Notes: generated by a model not told the origin, from the letters alone. DNA of 20,888 nt from Saprospiraceae bacterium (GCA_013002625.1 JABDJE010000091.1:1-20888); one strand, 5' to 3'; counted from the stretch's first letter, positions 7,154 to 15,521 are shown. Translations and numbers: made by a program.

Positions 7154-8263
7154 CTAGTTTTTATATGATTTAATTGTGTTGATAAAATCATCAAACAAAT
7201 ACCTTGAATCATGTGGTCCAGGTGATGCTTCCGGGTGGTATTGCACTGAATACGCCGGATGTTCTTTTACTTTGATACCCTCAATAGTCTGGTCATTCAA
7301 GTTTAAATGCGTAACCTCAACAACATCGCTTGTTTGTATCGCTTCCGGGCTTACGCCAAATCCATGATTCTGACTTGTAATTTCGCACTTACCGGTTAAT
7401 AAATTCTTCACAGGGTGGTTGATACCTCTGTGCCCATTATGCATCTTATATGTCGGAATATCATTTGCCAAGGCCAATAATTGATGTCCAAGACAGATGC
7501 CAAACATTGGTTTACCTAATGGCATTAAGGACTTAATGGTATTTACAGCATAATCCATTGATGCTGGATCACCAGGTCCGTTAGAAAGGAAGAATCCATC
7601 AGCATTAAATTCCAGTACTTCTTCAACAGTGGATTTAGCAGGAAATACTTTTAAGTAGGCACCCCGTTCGGCAAAACATCTGAGAATGTTTTTCTTAGTA
7701 CCAAAATCTAGCACTGCAATTCTGATATCAGAATTTTCATCACCTATTGTATAGCTTTCCTTTGTGCTGACTTTTGATGCCAATTCCAAGCCTTCCATAG
7801 ATGGAATTTCTTTCACCATCGCTTTGAGCTTTTCTAGATCCATTTCAGACGTAGATATAAGGCAGTTCATCGCTCCCTTATCGCGAATATGTTTTACGAT
7901 AGCTCTTGTATCCAATTGATGGATACAAACGATTTTATTTTCTTCAAAATATTTTTGAATGTCTTCATCAGCAATTGGCCGTGAATACGCATCGGTAAAA
8001 TTCTTGCACACCAAACCTGCAATTTGAATGTTTTCAGATTCTACTTCAGAATCCTTAATTCCATAATTACCAATATGTGCATTTGTTGTGACGAGTATTT
8101 GACCGAAATATGAAGGATCTGTAAATATTTCCTGATATCCGGTCATGCCTGTATTAAAGCATATTTCTCCGGTTCCAATGCCGTTGTAGCCAGCCGCTTT
8201 ACCTCTGAAGACTGTACCATCCTCAAGCAATAGGATGGCGTTTAAGTGAGATTGATTATCCAT
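7154..8263 (-). CDS. carA: Carbamoyl-phosphate synthase, small (glutaminase) subunit
   Basis: Releases ammonia from glutamine and passes it to the large subunit CarB, which makes carbamoyl phosphate for pyrimidines and arginine. At 369 residues it has the N-terminal small-subunit domain (about 6-140, with GEICFNTGMTGYQE at 32-45) and a class I glutamine amidotransferase domain from about 180. The catalytic triad is Cys257 (GICLGHQ), His343 and Glu345 (YHPEASPGP); SNGPGDP lies at 227-233. The ATG at 8263 is 16-17 bases from the predicted transcript start. carB is not in the window. The order rplQ-carA-eno is familiar from Bacteroidota. Confidence 0.97.
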   Translation of the reverse strand: MDNQSHLNAILLLEDGTVFRGKAAGYNGIGTGEICFNTGMTGYQEIFTDPSYFGQILVTTNAHIGNYGIKDSEVESENIQIAGLVCKNFTDAYSRPIADEDIQKYFEENKIVCIHQLDTRAIVKHIRDKGAMNCLISTSEMDLEKLKAMVKEIPSMEGLELASKVSTKESYTIGDENSDIRIAVLDFGTKKNILRCFAERGAYLKVFPAKSTVEEVLEFNADGFFLSNGPGDPASMDYAVNTIKSLMPLGKPMFGICLGHQLLALANDIPTYKMHNGHRGINHPVKNLLTGKCEITSQNHGFGVSPEAIQTSDVVEVTHLNLNDQTIEGIKVKEHPAYSVQYHPEASPGPHDSRYLFDDFINTIKSYKN

Positions 8264-8285
8264 ATATTCTAAGGTATGACGGCTG

Positions 8286-8320
8286 CAAATATATAATTAA
8301 TGTATAATATAAATGGGCAA
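8286..8320 (-). promoter_or_regulatory. Promoter-like element for the carA-eno cluster
   Basis: TATATTTG (8293-8286, minus strand) matches the Bacteroidota -7 consensus TAnnTTTG exactly. It would start transcription about 16 bases before the carA ATG. The nearest upstream TTG (8320-8318) is 24 bases away, a little longer than usual, and lies in the 3' arm of the terminator hairpin. Confidence 0.5.
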
Positions 8321-8344
8321 TAACCCTAAGATCATTGCCCATTT
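8311..8344 (-). terminator. Hairpin terminator after rplQ
   Basis: An 11-base perfect inverted repeat, AAATGGGCAAT and ATTGCCCATTT, with a 12-base loop lies 25 bases past the rplQ stop. The minus-strand sequence after it is A/T-rich (ATATTATACATTAATT) rather than a clean T-run. It probably ends or weakens the ribosomal-operon transcript before carA. Confidence 0.6.
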
Positions 8345-8369
8345 AGTATAGTTTTTAAAGAAAAAGAGT

Positions 8370-8831
8370 CTATTCTTCTTCTTGCTGGTTTGTTGCCGGT
8401 GCGGCAGCTGAACTTTTCTTTCTTCTACGTCTTCTTCCACCGGATTTTCCAGCTTTAGCATTTGTATACACTTCATTGAAGTCTACAAACTCTATCATTC
8501 CCAATTCTGCACCATCACCTTTTCTGAACCCAGTCTTGATGATTCGAGTATAACCACCTGGACGATCACCGATTTTTCCGGCAATTGTTCCAAATAATTC
8601 TTTAACAGCTTCCTTACTTTGAAGGTAACTGAACACCACTCTTCTTGAGTGTGATGTATCTGTTTTAGCTTTTGTTACAATCGGTTCGATATGTAATCTT
8701 AAGGCTTTTGCTTTCGCTAAAGTTGTATTGATTCTTTTGTGCTCGATAAGAGCATTGGAAAGATTCCTTAGTAGGGCAACACGATGTCCCTTTTTTCTAC
8801 CGAGATGGTTGAATTTCTTATTATGTCTCAT
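8370..8831 (-). CDS. rplQ: 50S ribosomal protein L17 (bL17)
   Basis: A large-subunit protein placed near the polypeptide exit region. The conserved core at 1-125 starts MRHNKKFNHLGRKKGHR and includes LEPIV-like HIEPIVTKAKTD. The 153 residues exceed the roughly 120-127 typical of the family because of a tail at about 126-153 that is first strongly basic (GGRRRRRKK) and then Ala/Pro-rich, ending in three Glu. It is the last gene of the ribosomal cluster, 119 bases after rpoA, the widest gap in the cluster, and is followed by a hairpin terminator. Confidence 0.97.
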   Translation of the reverse strand: MRHNKKFNHLGRKKGHRVALLRNLSNALIEHKRINTTLAKAKALRLHIEPIVTKAKTDTSHSRRVVFSYLQSKEAVKELFGTIAGKIGDRPGGYTRIIKTGFRKGDGAELGMIEFVDFNEVYTNAKAGKSGGRRRRRKKSSAAAPATNQQEEE

Positions 8832-8950
8832 TAGAGTAAAGTTTGCATCACTACTTTTCTATTCACCAATCGACCTTTATTGAAAAAGAAAAGCGTTTTA
8901 TGCTATTATAAATAATGGACCCTTTGAGTCGATACGATCCTTTTGTTTGT

Positions 8951-9949
8951 TTACTCTTCGTCTAATTTGTATTTAGACAGGTCCATACCAAATGTCAGAC
9001 CTTTATTTTGTAACAATTCCTCAATTTCAACCAAAGACTTCTTACCGAAGTTTCTGAACTTCAATAATTCATTGGTATCGTACTTAACCATTTCACCAAG
9101 AGAATTGATTTTAGCTGCTTTCAAGCAATTGTAAGCTCTTACAGATAGATCAAGATCTTCAAGTGGTGTCTTCAACAACTTACGCATATGTAAGATGTGT
9201 TCGTCCACGATATCATCCTCTCTTCCTTTATCCGTATCAAAGGTGATGTTTTCATCCGTCACCAACATCAGGTGTTGGATTAAGATTCTTGAAGCTTCTT
9301 TTACGGCATCTTCAGGATGAATTGTTCCATCCGTCATGATATCGATCGTTAACTTCTCATAATCCGTTCTTTGTCCTACCCTTGTATTTTCTACTCGGTA
9401 AGCCACCTTTTTGATTGGGGTATATATTGCGTCAACCGGAATCACACCGATAGGCGCATCTTTTGTTAGAGTTTCACTAGCCGGCACATATCCTCTACCT
9501 TTCGTTACGGTTAATTCGATCTCAAGATTAACACTGGTATCCATATTACAGATAACCAAATCTGGATTCATTACCTTGAAAATATTAGTATGTGCTTCAA
9601 TATCTGCTGCTGTAAGTTTGTCTTTACCGCTGATGGTCAGATATATTTTTTCAACTTCTGAATCTTCAATTTCAATTTCCGGCTTAAGTCTAACTTGTTT
9701 GATATTTAGAATAATATCAACAACATCTTCTACCACACCTTTGATTGTAGAGAATTCATGGTCCACACCTGCAATTCTAACAGCAGAAATTGCATATCCT
9801 TCGAGGGATGAAAGCAATACTCTTCTTATAGAGTTACCGATTGTCTGACCAAATCCTGGCTCAAGTGGTTTGAACTCAAACGTACCATCAAAATCATCAG
9901 CTTTGGTTAATAAAATTTTGTTAGGTCTTTGAAAATTTAAAATACTCAT
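8951..9949 (-). CDS. rpoA: DNA-directed RNA polymerase alpha subunit
   Basis: The alpha dimer is the scaffold on which beta and beta' assemble, and its C-terminal domain contacts promoter DNA and activators. At 332 residues it has the N-terminal assembly domain at about 1-240 (LEPGFGQTIGNSIRRVLLSS at 29-48 is the signature), a linker and the C-terminal domain at about 262-322. The latter includes SVRAYNCLK, whose Arg271 corresponds to the DNA-contacting Arg of the E. coli protein. It sits between rpsD and rplQ as in most bacteria, 72 bases after rpsD. No promoter is obvious in that gap. Confidence 0.98.
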   Translation of the reverse strand: MSILNFQRPNKILLTKADDFDGTFEFKPLEPGFGQTIGNSIRRVLLSSLEGYAISAVRIAGVDHEFSTIKGVVEDVVDIILNIKQVRLKPEIEIEDSEVEKIYLTISGKDKLTAADIEAHTNIFKVMNPDLVICNMDTSVNLEIELTVTKGRGYVPASETLTKDAPIGVIPVDAIYTPIKKVAYRVENTRVGQRTDYEKLTIDIMTDGTIHPEDAVKEASRILIQHLMLVTDENITFDTDKGREDDIVDEHILHMRKLLKTPLEDLDLSVRAYNCLKAAKINSLGEMVKYDTNELLKFRNFGKKSLVEIEELLQNKGLTFGMDLSKYKLDEE

Positions 9950-10021
9950 GCCTTATTTAAACTTTTACAATGATGACTGAACTAACAGCCGAAATTTTAA
10001 TTTGGTAAACGTTTCGTCGAA

Positions 10022-10633
10022 TTACTTAGAGTACAATTCAACAATCAACTGTTCATTGATGTTTTCAGGAATTTTTTCTCTCTCTGGATACTCCATAAAT
10101 TTACCTTCCATGCGCTCGGGATTCCATTCTAACCAGTTCCATTTTCTGATGTCAGATTTTGCACTGATTGAATTTTGAATTACCTCAAGGTTTCTGGATT
10201 TATTTCTTACGGAAATTACATCCCCCGGTCTTAAATGGTATGAAGGAACATTGGTTAATATACCATTCACAAGGATATGTTTGTGCGAAACCAATTGTCT
10301 TGCAGCTCTTCTTGTTGGTGCAATCCCCAGTCTGAAAACTGAGTTATCTAATCTTGCTTCAAGATATTGAAGTAAGATTTCACCCGTAACGCCACTTTTA
10401 CTGTTGGCTTTAACAAATAGGTTACGGAATTGTCTTTCTAAAACACCGTAAGTATATTTTGCTTTTTGCTTTTCAGCCAATTGGACTGCGTAATCAGATT
10501 TTTGCTTTCTCCTTCTAGATGGACCGTGTTGTCCTGGAGGATATTTTCTTTTCTCAAAACTTCTATCAGGCCCGAAGATAGCTTCTCCGAATCTTCTTGC
10601 CATTTTAGTTTTTGGTCCAGTATATCTAGCCAT
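10022..10633 (-). CDS. rpsD: 30S ribosomal protein S4 (uS4)
   Basis: A primary 16S rRNA-binding protein that nucleates assembly of the 30S body and lines the mRNA entry site. At 203 residues it has usual length, with an S4 RNA-binding domain at about 93-155 (RLDNSVFRLG, then RRAARQLVSHKHILVNG). The N-terminal region has no cysteines, so it is the zinc-free form. It follows rpsK by 24 bases in the rpsM-rpsK-rpsD-rpoA-rplQ alpha-operon order. In E. coli S4 represses this operon; no equivalent RNA structure was identified here. Confidence 0.98.
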   Translation of the reverse strand: MARYTGPKTKMARRFGEAIFGPDRSFEKRKYPPGQHGPSRRRKQKSDYAVQLAEKQKAKYTYGVLERQFRNLFVKANSKSGVTGEILLQYLEARLDNSVFRLGIAPTRRAARQLVSHKHILVNGILTNVPSYHLRPGDVISVRNKSRNLEVIQNSISAKSDIRKWNWLEWNPERMEGKFMEYPEREKIPENINEQLIVELYSK

Positions 10634-10657
10634 TAATTATTCTTCTTATTAGGTTTA

Positions 10658-11044
10658 TTAAACTCTTCTTCTTTTTGGAGGTCTACATCCATTATGCGGA
10701 AGTGGTGTAACATCTTTTATCTTGGTTACTCTGATTCCGATTTCATCGATGGCTCTAATTGCAGCTTCACGACCAGATCCAGGCCCCTTAACCAAAACCT
10801 CTACATAACGCATTCCTGCATCGTAAGCTACCTGTGCGGCATCTTTAGCTGCGATTTGCGCTGCAAACGGCGTGTTCTTTTTTGAACCTCTAAATCCTGC
10901 TTTACCGGCAGAAGCCCAAGAAATAACTTGCCCTTGCTTGTTGGTCAATGAAATAATAATGTTGTTGAAGCTGGCTTTAATGAACGCCAAACCCTCCGGT
11001 TCAACATGTACTTTTCTTTTCTTTGCCTTTCTTGCTTTTGACAT
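10658..11044 (-). CDS. rpsK: 30S ribosomal protein S11 (uS11)
   Basis: Part of the 30S platform near the E site, contacting 16S rRNA and the mRNA exit. At 128 residues it is full length, with FIKASFNNIIISLTN near 22-36, KGPGSGREAAIRAI and the C-terminal signature DVTPLPHNGCRPPKRRRV. It starts 7 bases after rpsM ends. Confidence 0.98.
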   Translation of the reverse strand: MSKARKAKKRKVHVEPEGLAFIKASFNNIIISLTNKQGQVISWASAGKAGFRGSKKNTPFAAQIAAKDAAQVAYDAGMRYVEVLVKGPGSGREAAIRAIDEIGIRVTKIKDVTPLPHNGCRPPKRRRV

Positions 11045-11051
11045 CTATCTA

Positions 11052-11429
11052 TTATTTAGTGGCTTTTTTCTTATTCGCAACAGTCTTTTTTCTACCTTTT
11101 CTCGTACGCGCATTTGTCTGTGTTCTTTGTCCTCTTACAGGGAGACCTCTTCTGTGTCTTAAACCTCTGTAACAAGCGATATCCATCAGACGTTTGATAT
11201 TGGTCTGAACTTCACTTCTTAATTCCCCTTCAACTGTATAATCATTTTGGATAAGCTTTGTGATATTCATGATGTTATCATCACTCCAATCATTCACTTT
11301 TACATTCTCATCCAACCCTACTGTGTTCAAAATTTCCTTGGCTTTAGATGGACCTATGCCATAGATATAGGTAAGACCTACAACACCTCTTTTATTCTTA
11401 GGTAAATCTACTCCTGAAATACGTGCCAT
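11052..11429 (-). CDS. rpsM: 30S ribosomal protein S13 (uS13)
   Basis: Located in the 30S head, where it touches the P-site tRNA and forms bridges to the 50S subunit. At 125 residues it shows the family start MARISGVDLP, the helix-two-turn-helix GIGPSKAKEIL and the C-terminal RGLRHRRGLPVRGQRT motif, then a Lys-rich tail. It begins 2 bases after rpmJ ends. Confidence 0.98.
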   Translation of the reverse strand: MARISGVDLPKNKRGVVGLTYIYGIGPSKAKEILNTVGLDENVKVNDWSDDNIMNITKLIQNDYTVEGELRSEVQTNIKRLMDIACYRGLRHRRGLPVRGQRTQTNARTRKGRKKTVANKKKATK

Positions 11430-11431
11430 AA

Positions 11432-11548
11432 TTAACCTTGTCTTTGTTTGAACCTAGGGTTCTTCTTATTAATAATATACAGCTTGCCATGTCTTCTAAC
11501 AATTTTGCAATCTGCGGATCGTTTTTTTATTGATGCTTTTACTTTCAT
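11432..11548 (-). CDS. rpmJ: 50S ribosomal protein L36 (bL36), zinc-free form
   Basis: A 38-residue protein read directly from the minus strand, ATG at 11548-11546 and TAA at 11434-11432. It starts MKVKASIKKR and ends NPRFKQRQG, as in the family. It binds 23S rRNA late in 50S assembly. Only one (Cys14) of the four zinc ligands of the Cys-rich form remains; positions 11, 27 and 33 are Ser, Asn and Phe, so it cannot form the usual zinc site. It lies between infA (4 bases) and rpsM (2 bases), the standard position. Confidence 0.97.
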   Translation of the reverse strand: MKVKASIKKRSADCKIVRRHGKLYIINKKNPRFKQRQG

Positions 11549-11552
11549 AAGC

Positions 11553-11771
11553 TTATTTATATCTATAAGTAATACGTCCTCTGGTTAAATCATACGGCGA
11601 CATTTCAACTGCAACCTTATCACCGGGCAATATCCGTATATAATGCATTCGCATCTTTCCTGATATTGTAGCAACAATTAAGTGGTCATTTTCCAATCTG
11701 ACTCTAAACATTGCGTTTGACAATGCTTCTTCAATTGTTCCGTCCTGCTGTATAAGATCTTTCTTCGCCAT
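11553..11771 (-). CDS. infA: Translation initiation factor IF-1
   Basis: Binds the A site of the 30S subunit during initiation and supports IF-2 and IF-3. It is 72 residues, the exact family length, and forms a single OB-fold: MAKKDLIQQDGTIEEAL, the RNA-contacting SGKMRMHYIRILPGD segment at about 37-51 and DLTRGRITYRYK at the end. It lies between map (24 bases) and rpmJ (4 bases), as in many bacteria. Confidence 0.98.
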   Translation of the reverse strand: MAKKDLIQQDGTIEEALSNAMFRVRLENDHLIVATISGKMRMHYIRILPGDKVAVEMSPYDLTRGRITYRYK

Positions 11772-11795
11772 TCAAAATTTTTGGAGTGCAAATAT

Positions 11796-12602
11796 CTAAC
11801 TTTTTAACGAGATATTCCTGATTTCTGGATTATTTTTTATAGCCTCCTCAATCAATGAATGATCCGATAAAGTCTCCGTTTTTTCTTTAGTTATTGCTAT
11901 AGTATGCTCATAATGTGCGGAAGGTTTATTGTCCTTTGTCATAATAGTCCAACCATCCTTCATTTGCTTTACATTTTTAACGCCCATATTGATCATTGGC
12001 TCTATTGCGATGACCAAACCATCATTAATTTTGGGTCCTCTACCTCTTTTACCAAAATTGGGTACTTCGGGCGCTTCATGGAGTGACTTTCCAATGCCAT
12101 GCCCAACCAACTCTCTGACTACACTATATCCCTTCTGTTCTGTATGTTGTTGGATCGCAAAACCCACATCACCAATTCTGTTACCTACTACAGCTGCTTC
12201 AATTCCTTTGTATAATGATTCATTGGTCGTTACCAATAATTCCATGACATCATCTTCGACACCTCCCATGGCAAATGTAAAGGCTGAATCTCCGAAGTAA
12301 TCATTCATAAATGAACCACAATCGATGCTGATAATATCCTTATCTCCAAATGGTTCGTCTGTAGGGATTCCATGGACAACGCATGCATTAGGTGAAATAC
12401 AAAGTGTCGCTGGAAATCCACCATATCCCTTGAAACCCGGTTTAGCACCATGATCAAGGATAAATGATTCTGCTTCCTGATCCAACTTTTTACCTGTAAC
12501 ACCAGGTTTTAATATGGAAGCTACATGTGCCAGTGTTTTTGAAACGAGAAGACAACTTTCTCGAATGTGTTCAATGTCATCTTGGGTCTTGTAATAAATC
12601 AT
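11796..12602 (-). CDS. map: Methionine aminopeptidase, type I
   Basis: Removes the initiator methionine from new proteins when the second residue is small. At 268 residues it has the pita-bread fold motifs: His77 (VVHGIP), metal ligands Asp94 (SIDCGS) and Asp105 (FGDSAF), His168 (GHGIG), Glu201 (IEPMI) and Glu232 (YEHT), with His175 in the substrate pocket. It lacks an N-terminal zinc-finger extension. It starts 2 bases after secY ends. In many other phyla adk lies between secY and map; it does not here. Confidence 0.98.
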   Translation of the reverse strand: MIYYKTQDDIEHIRESCLLVSKTLAHVASILKPGVTGKKLDQEAESFILDHGAKPGFKGYGGFPATLCISPNACVVHGIPTDEPFGDKDIISIDCGSFMNDYFGDSAFTFAMGGVEDDVMELLVTTNESLYKGIEAAVVGNRIGDVGFAIQQHTEQKGYSVVRELVGHGIGKSLHEAPEVPNFGKRGRGPKINDGLVIAIEPMINMGVKNVKQMKDGWTIMTKDNKPSAHYEHTIAITKEKTETLSDHSLIEEAIKNNPEIRNISLKS

Positions 12603-12604
12603 TA

Positions 12605-13972
12605 TTACATACCTGCACCGATAGTCTGCATCCCGCTTCTGCCCTTAATCTTACCCGACTTAACCAGACCATCATATTTTCTCATGAGTAAATAGCTCTC
12701 TACTTGTTGAAGTGTATCCAATACTACAGCAACAAGGATTAACAATGAAGTACCTCCAAAGAACAATGCAAATCCATCGTTAACTCCAAATACTGCAACA
12801 ATCGCTGGCAGAATGGAAATTAAACCTAGGAAAATTGATCCTGGTAGTGTAACTCTAGTTGTCAATGTATCAATAAAATCTTGCGTCATTTTACCTGGCT
12901 TTATACCCGGAATAAATGCATTCTGCCTTTTGAGGTATTCAGCGTATTGTTGAGGATTCACCAATAATGCAGTGTAAACATATGTGAAAATGACTACAAG
13001 CAGGAAGAAAATCACGTTATAAGGAATTGATTTCCAATCACTTAAACTAATAAGAAAGTTTCCTGGAGAAGATCCATCGGCGCTTAACCATTGTGCTACA
13101 GATACGGGTAAGAACATAATTGCCTGCGCAAAGATGATAGGCATTACCCCTGAAGCATTTACTTTTAAAGGAATATAGTCACGCGCTCCTGAGACAGGCA
13201 TATTCTGTCCACCTCTTCCGACCATACGTTTTGCGAATTGAATCGGAATTCTTCTTACACCCTGAACTACAAGTACAACACCCATCACGATAAAGAAGAA
13301 TGCCGCAAGTTCAATGATTAATAAGAAAACACCTCCGCTTGTAAATTGAGAAACAACTTCTGCAGCAAAAGATCTTGGCAATGTTGCGATGATACCAACG
13401 GTAATCAAAAGAGATACACCATTTCCGATTCCTCTGTCGGTAATTTTTTCACCTAGCCACATTGCAAAAATAGTACCTGTAGATAGTATAAGTATGTTAG
13501 AGAAGAAGAACACACCCATCGATAATGAATCGTGGATCGCATTAGGCATGGATTGGATATACTTCAAGTAACCTCCTCCCTGTACCAGCGTAATGAACAC
13601 GGTTAGGATTCTTGTTATCTGAGTTATCTTCTTACGCCCTGACTCTCCCTCTTTTTGTTGTAATTTTTGAAAATAAGGTACTGCAAAGCCCAGCAACTGA
13701 ATGATAATCGATGCTGTGATATAAGGCATGATACCTAAAGCAAAAATGGCTGCCTGATTGAAGGCACCCCCTGTAAATGTGTTAATGAGACCAAGGATAT
13801 CATTTGTTCCCCTGTTACTTACTGCATCTGATAATGCTTCTGAGTTTACACCAGGTAGAACAATAAAAGATCCTACTCTGTAAACTGCAAGAAGAAGTAA
13901 TGTGAAGAGAATCCTTTCTCTCAACTCTTTAATCTTCCAAATATTCTTTAAGGTCTCAATAAACTTGTTCAT
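12605..13972 (-). CDS. secY: Sec translocon channel subunit SecY
   Basis: The pore of the general protein export channel in the inner membrane, working with SecE, SecG and SecA. The 455 residues contain about ten hydrophobic helices, near 21-38, 71-98, 117-134, 154-173, 184-200, 214-237, 275-295, 318-338, 376-396 and 401-420. Family motifs include GIMPYITASIIIQLL at 80-94, ITDRGIGNGVSLLI at 177-190 and the cytoplasmic loop with RRIPIQFAKR at 240-249. It follows rplO by 9 bases. It would export the giant signal-peptide protein encoded at the far end of the window. Confidence 0.98.
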   Translation of the reverse strand: MNKFIETLKNIWKIKELRERILFTLLLLAVYRVGSFIVLPGVNSEALSDAVSNRGTNDILGLINTFTGGAFNQAAIFALGIMPYITASIIIQLLGFAVPYFQKLQQKEGESGRKKITQITRILTVFITLVQGGGYLKYIQSMPNAIHDSLSMGVFFFSNILILSTGTIFAMWLGEKITDRGIGNGVSLLITVGIIATLPRSFAAEVVSQFTSGGVFLLIIELAAFFFIVMGVVLVVQGVRRIPIQFAKRMVGRGGQNMPVSGARDYIPLKVNASGVMPIIFAQAIMFLPVSVAQWLSADGSSPGNFLISLSDWKSIPYNVIFFLLVVIFTYVYTALLVNPQQYAEYLKRQNAFIPGIKPGKMTQDFIDTLTTRVTLPGSIFLGLISILPAIVAVFGVNDGFALFFGGTSLLILVAVVLDTLQQVESYLLMRKYDGLVKSGKIKGRSGMQTIGAGM

Positions 13973-13981
13973 GATGAATTT

Positions 13982-14428
13982 TTATAAAATGGTTACAGTA
14001 CCACCTTTTGATTCAATATGTGATTTAGCTGTTTCGGAAATTGCGTTTACCGTTACGTTAATTGCAGTGGTTATTTCACCGTTACCCAATACTTTTACCA
14101 AATCATTTTTCTTGATAATTCTATGTTCCTTCAAAATATCAACAGTGACATCTTTGAGACCATATTTATCATGAAGTTCCTGAAGCCTGCTAAGGTTCAA
14201 TGCAACGTAAACCGTTCTGTTGGGACTGTTGAACCCTCTTTTAGGTAGTCGCATTTGAAGTGGCATCTGACCTCCTTCAAAGTTTCTTTTTCTGCTGTAT
14301 CCAGATCTGGATTTCTGACCTTTGTGACCTCTTGTTGAAGTACCACCATGACCAGAACCTTGTCCTCTTGCGATTCTTTTCTTTCTTTTAACAGATCCTT
14401 TTGCAGGTTTTAAATTATGAAGTTCCAT
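13982..14428 (-). CDS. rplO: 50S ribosomal protein L15 (uL15)
   Basis: A late-assembling 23S rRNA-binding protein. The 148 residues begin MELHNLKPAKGS and carry the glycine/arginine-rich extension RGQGSGHGGTSTRGHKGQKSR at about 22-42 that threads into rRNA, then a globular domain from about 70. It follows rpmD by 17 bases and precedes secY by 9. Confidence 0.97.
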   Translation of the reverse strand: MELHNLKPAKGSVKRKKRIARGQGSGHGGTSTRGHKGQKSRSGYSRKRNFEGGQMPLQMRLPKRGFNSPNRTVYVALNLSRLQELHDKYGLKDVTVDILKEHRIIKKNDLVKVLGNGEITTAINVTVNAISETAKSHIESKGGTVTIL

Positions 14429-14445
14429 AGTTCACTTTTTATTGC

Positions 14446-14625
14446 TTACGCATTTTCAACGGTAACCAAATGTTTTATTTTATTCACCATCCCCAGAATC
14501 TGAGGAGAAGCTTCTTTTACAACACTATGATTGATTTTTCTCAATCCCAGTGCTTTCATAGTATCTTTTTGTCGTCTCGGACGGTCGATGATACTTCTTA
14601 CCTGAGTAATTTTAATCTTTTCCAT
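14446..14625 (-). CDS. rpmD: 50S ribosomal protein L30 (uL30)
   Basis: A 59-residue protein read directly from the minus strand, ATG at 14625-14623 and TAA at 14448-14446. It begins MEKIKITQVRSIIDRP and contains the family signature KDTMKALGLRKINHSV at about 20-35. It is the usual small 50S protein between rpsE (7 bases) and rplO (17 bases), matching the standard spc-operon order. Confidence 0.97.
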   Translation of the reverse strand: MEKIKITQVRSIIDRPRRQKDTMKALGLRKINHSVVKEASPQILGMVNKIKHLVTVENA

Positions 14626-14632
14626 GATACGG

Positions 14633-15151
14633 TTATCCTTCGAATAATTTCTCTAATGTAATTCCTCTTTCTTTAGCAATTTGCTGAGGGCTTCTTAATC
14701 TTGATAATGCATTAATTGTTGCTTTCACTACATTATGTGGATTAGAAGATCCTTGTGACTTAGCTAATACATTGTGTACTCCTGCACTTTCCAATACCGC
14801 TCTCATCGCACCCCCTGCGATTACACCTGTACCATCTGCAGCTGGCTTGATTAAGACTTTACCTGCACCGTATTTTCCTTTTTGTTCGTGCGGGATGGTT
14901 CCATGTAATATTGGAACATGAACAAGGTTCTTACGTGCATCGTCCACTGCTTTAGCAATTGATTCCTGAACGTCTCTGGCTTTACCCAGACCGTGGCCAA
15001 CTCTTCCTTTTCCATCTCCAAGGACGACAAGAGCTGAAAAGCTAAATGTTCTACCCCCTTTGGTAACTTTTGCCACACGTTGAAGGCTTACTAATTTTTC
15101 TTTTAGTTCTGACGTTTCAACTGCTTTTACTTTATTATTGCTTTGTGCCAT
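14633..15151 (-). CDS. rpsE: 30S ribosomal protein S5 (uS5)
   Basis: Lies at the 30S shoulder near the mRNA entrance and affects decoding accuracy. The 172 residues contain the double-stranded RNA-binding-like domain at about 15-80, with KVTKGGRTFSFSALVVLGDG at 28-47 and GHGLGKA, and the C-terminal domain with GTGVIAGGAMRAVLE at about 107-121. It follows rplR by 20 bases. Confidence 0.98.
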   Translation of the reverse strand: MAQSNNKVKAVETSELKEKLVSLQRVAKVTKGGRTFSFSALVVLGDGKGRVGHGLGKARDVQESIAKAVDDARKNLVHVPILHGTIPHEQKGKYGAGKVLIKPAADGTGVIAGGAMRAVLESAGVHNVLAKSQGSSNPHNVVKATINALSRLRSPQQIAKERGITLEKLFEG

Positions 15152-15171
15152 TGATTTGCTATTAATATGAT

Positions 15172-15510
15172 TTAAAATACAAGCCCACCTTCACGAGCTG
15201 CATCAGCCAAGGCTTTAACTCTTCCGTGATAAAGGTTTCCACCCCTATCAAAGACGACTTTAGAAATATTTTTTGATTTTGCTTTATCTGCAATCAACTT
15301 ACCAACTTCTACGGCTGAGGGAACACCTGAACCTAGGTTGAGTGATTTTGAATCAGCATTAGCCAAAGTCACACCACTGATATCATCAATGAGTTGACAG
15401 TAGATGTGTTTATTGCTTCTGAATACAGCAAGTCGAGGAACATCTGCAGTTCCTTTAATTTTCTTCCTGATTGAATACCTGATTCTTTGCTTTGATTTAG
15501 TATTTGCCAT
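15172..15510 (-). CDS. rplR: 50S ribosomal protein L18 (uL18)
   Basis: Binds 5S rRNA and helps fix it to the 50S central protuberance. The start is taken as ATG at 15510-15508, giving 112 residues beginning MANTKSKQRIRYS; a TTG six bases upstream is possible but less likely. Motifs include PRLAVFRSNKHIYCQ and VVFDRGGNLYHGRVKALADAAREGG-type C-terminal sequence. It follows rplF by 11 bases. Confidence 0.96.
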   Translation of the reverse strand: MANTKSKQRIRYSIRKKIKGTADVPRLAVFRSNKHIYCQLIDDISGVTLANADSKSLNLGSGVPSAVEVGKLIADKAKSKNISKVVFDRGGNLYHGRVKALADAAREGGLVF

Positions 15511-15521
15511 TGCCAAATATT

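Noticed and set aside
6819..7157. Plus-strand frame opposite the start of eno
   Set aside because: Antisense to conserved eno codons and no family features.
8895..8925. TATAAT-like box between rpoA and rplQ
   Set aside because: The sigma-70 TATAAT consensus of Proteobacteria is not the Bacteroidota one; there is no TAnnTTTG nearby, and A/T-rich gaps give such matches by chance.
9411..9848. Plus-strand frame of 145 codons opposite rpoA
   Set aside because: Antisense shadow of a highly conserved gene; its protein is low-complexity Ser/Thr/Ile with no domain.
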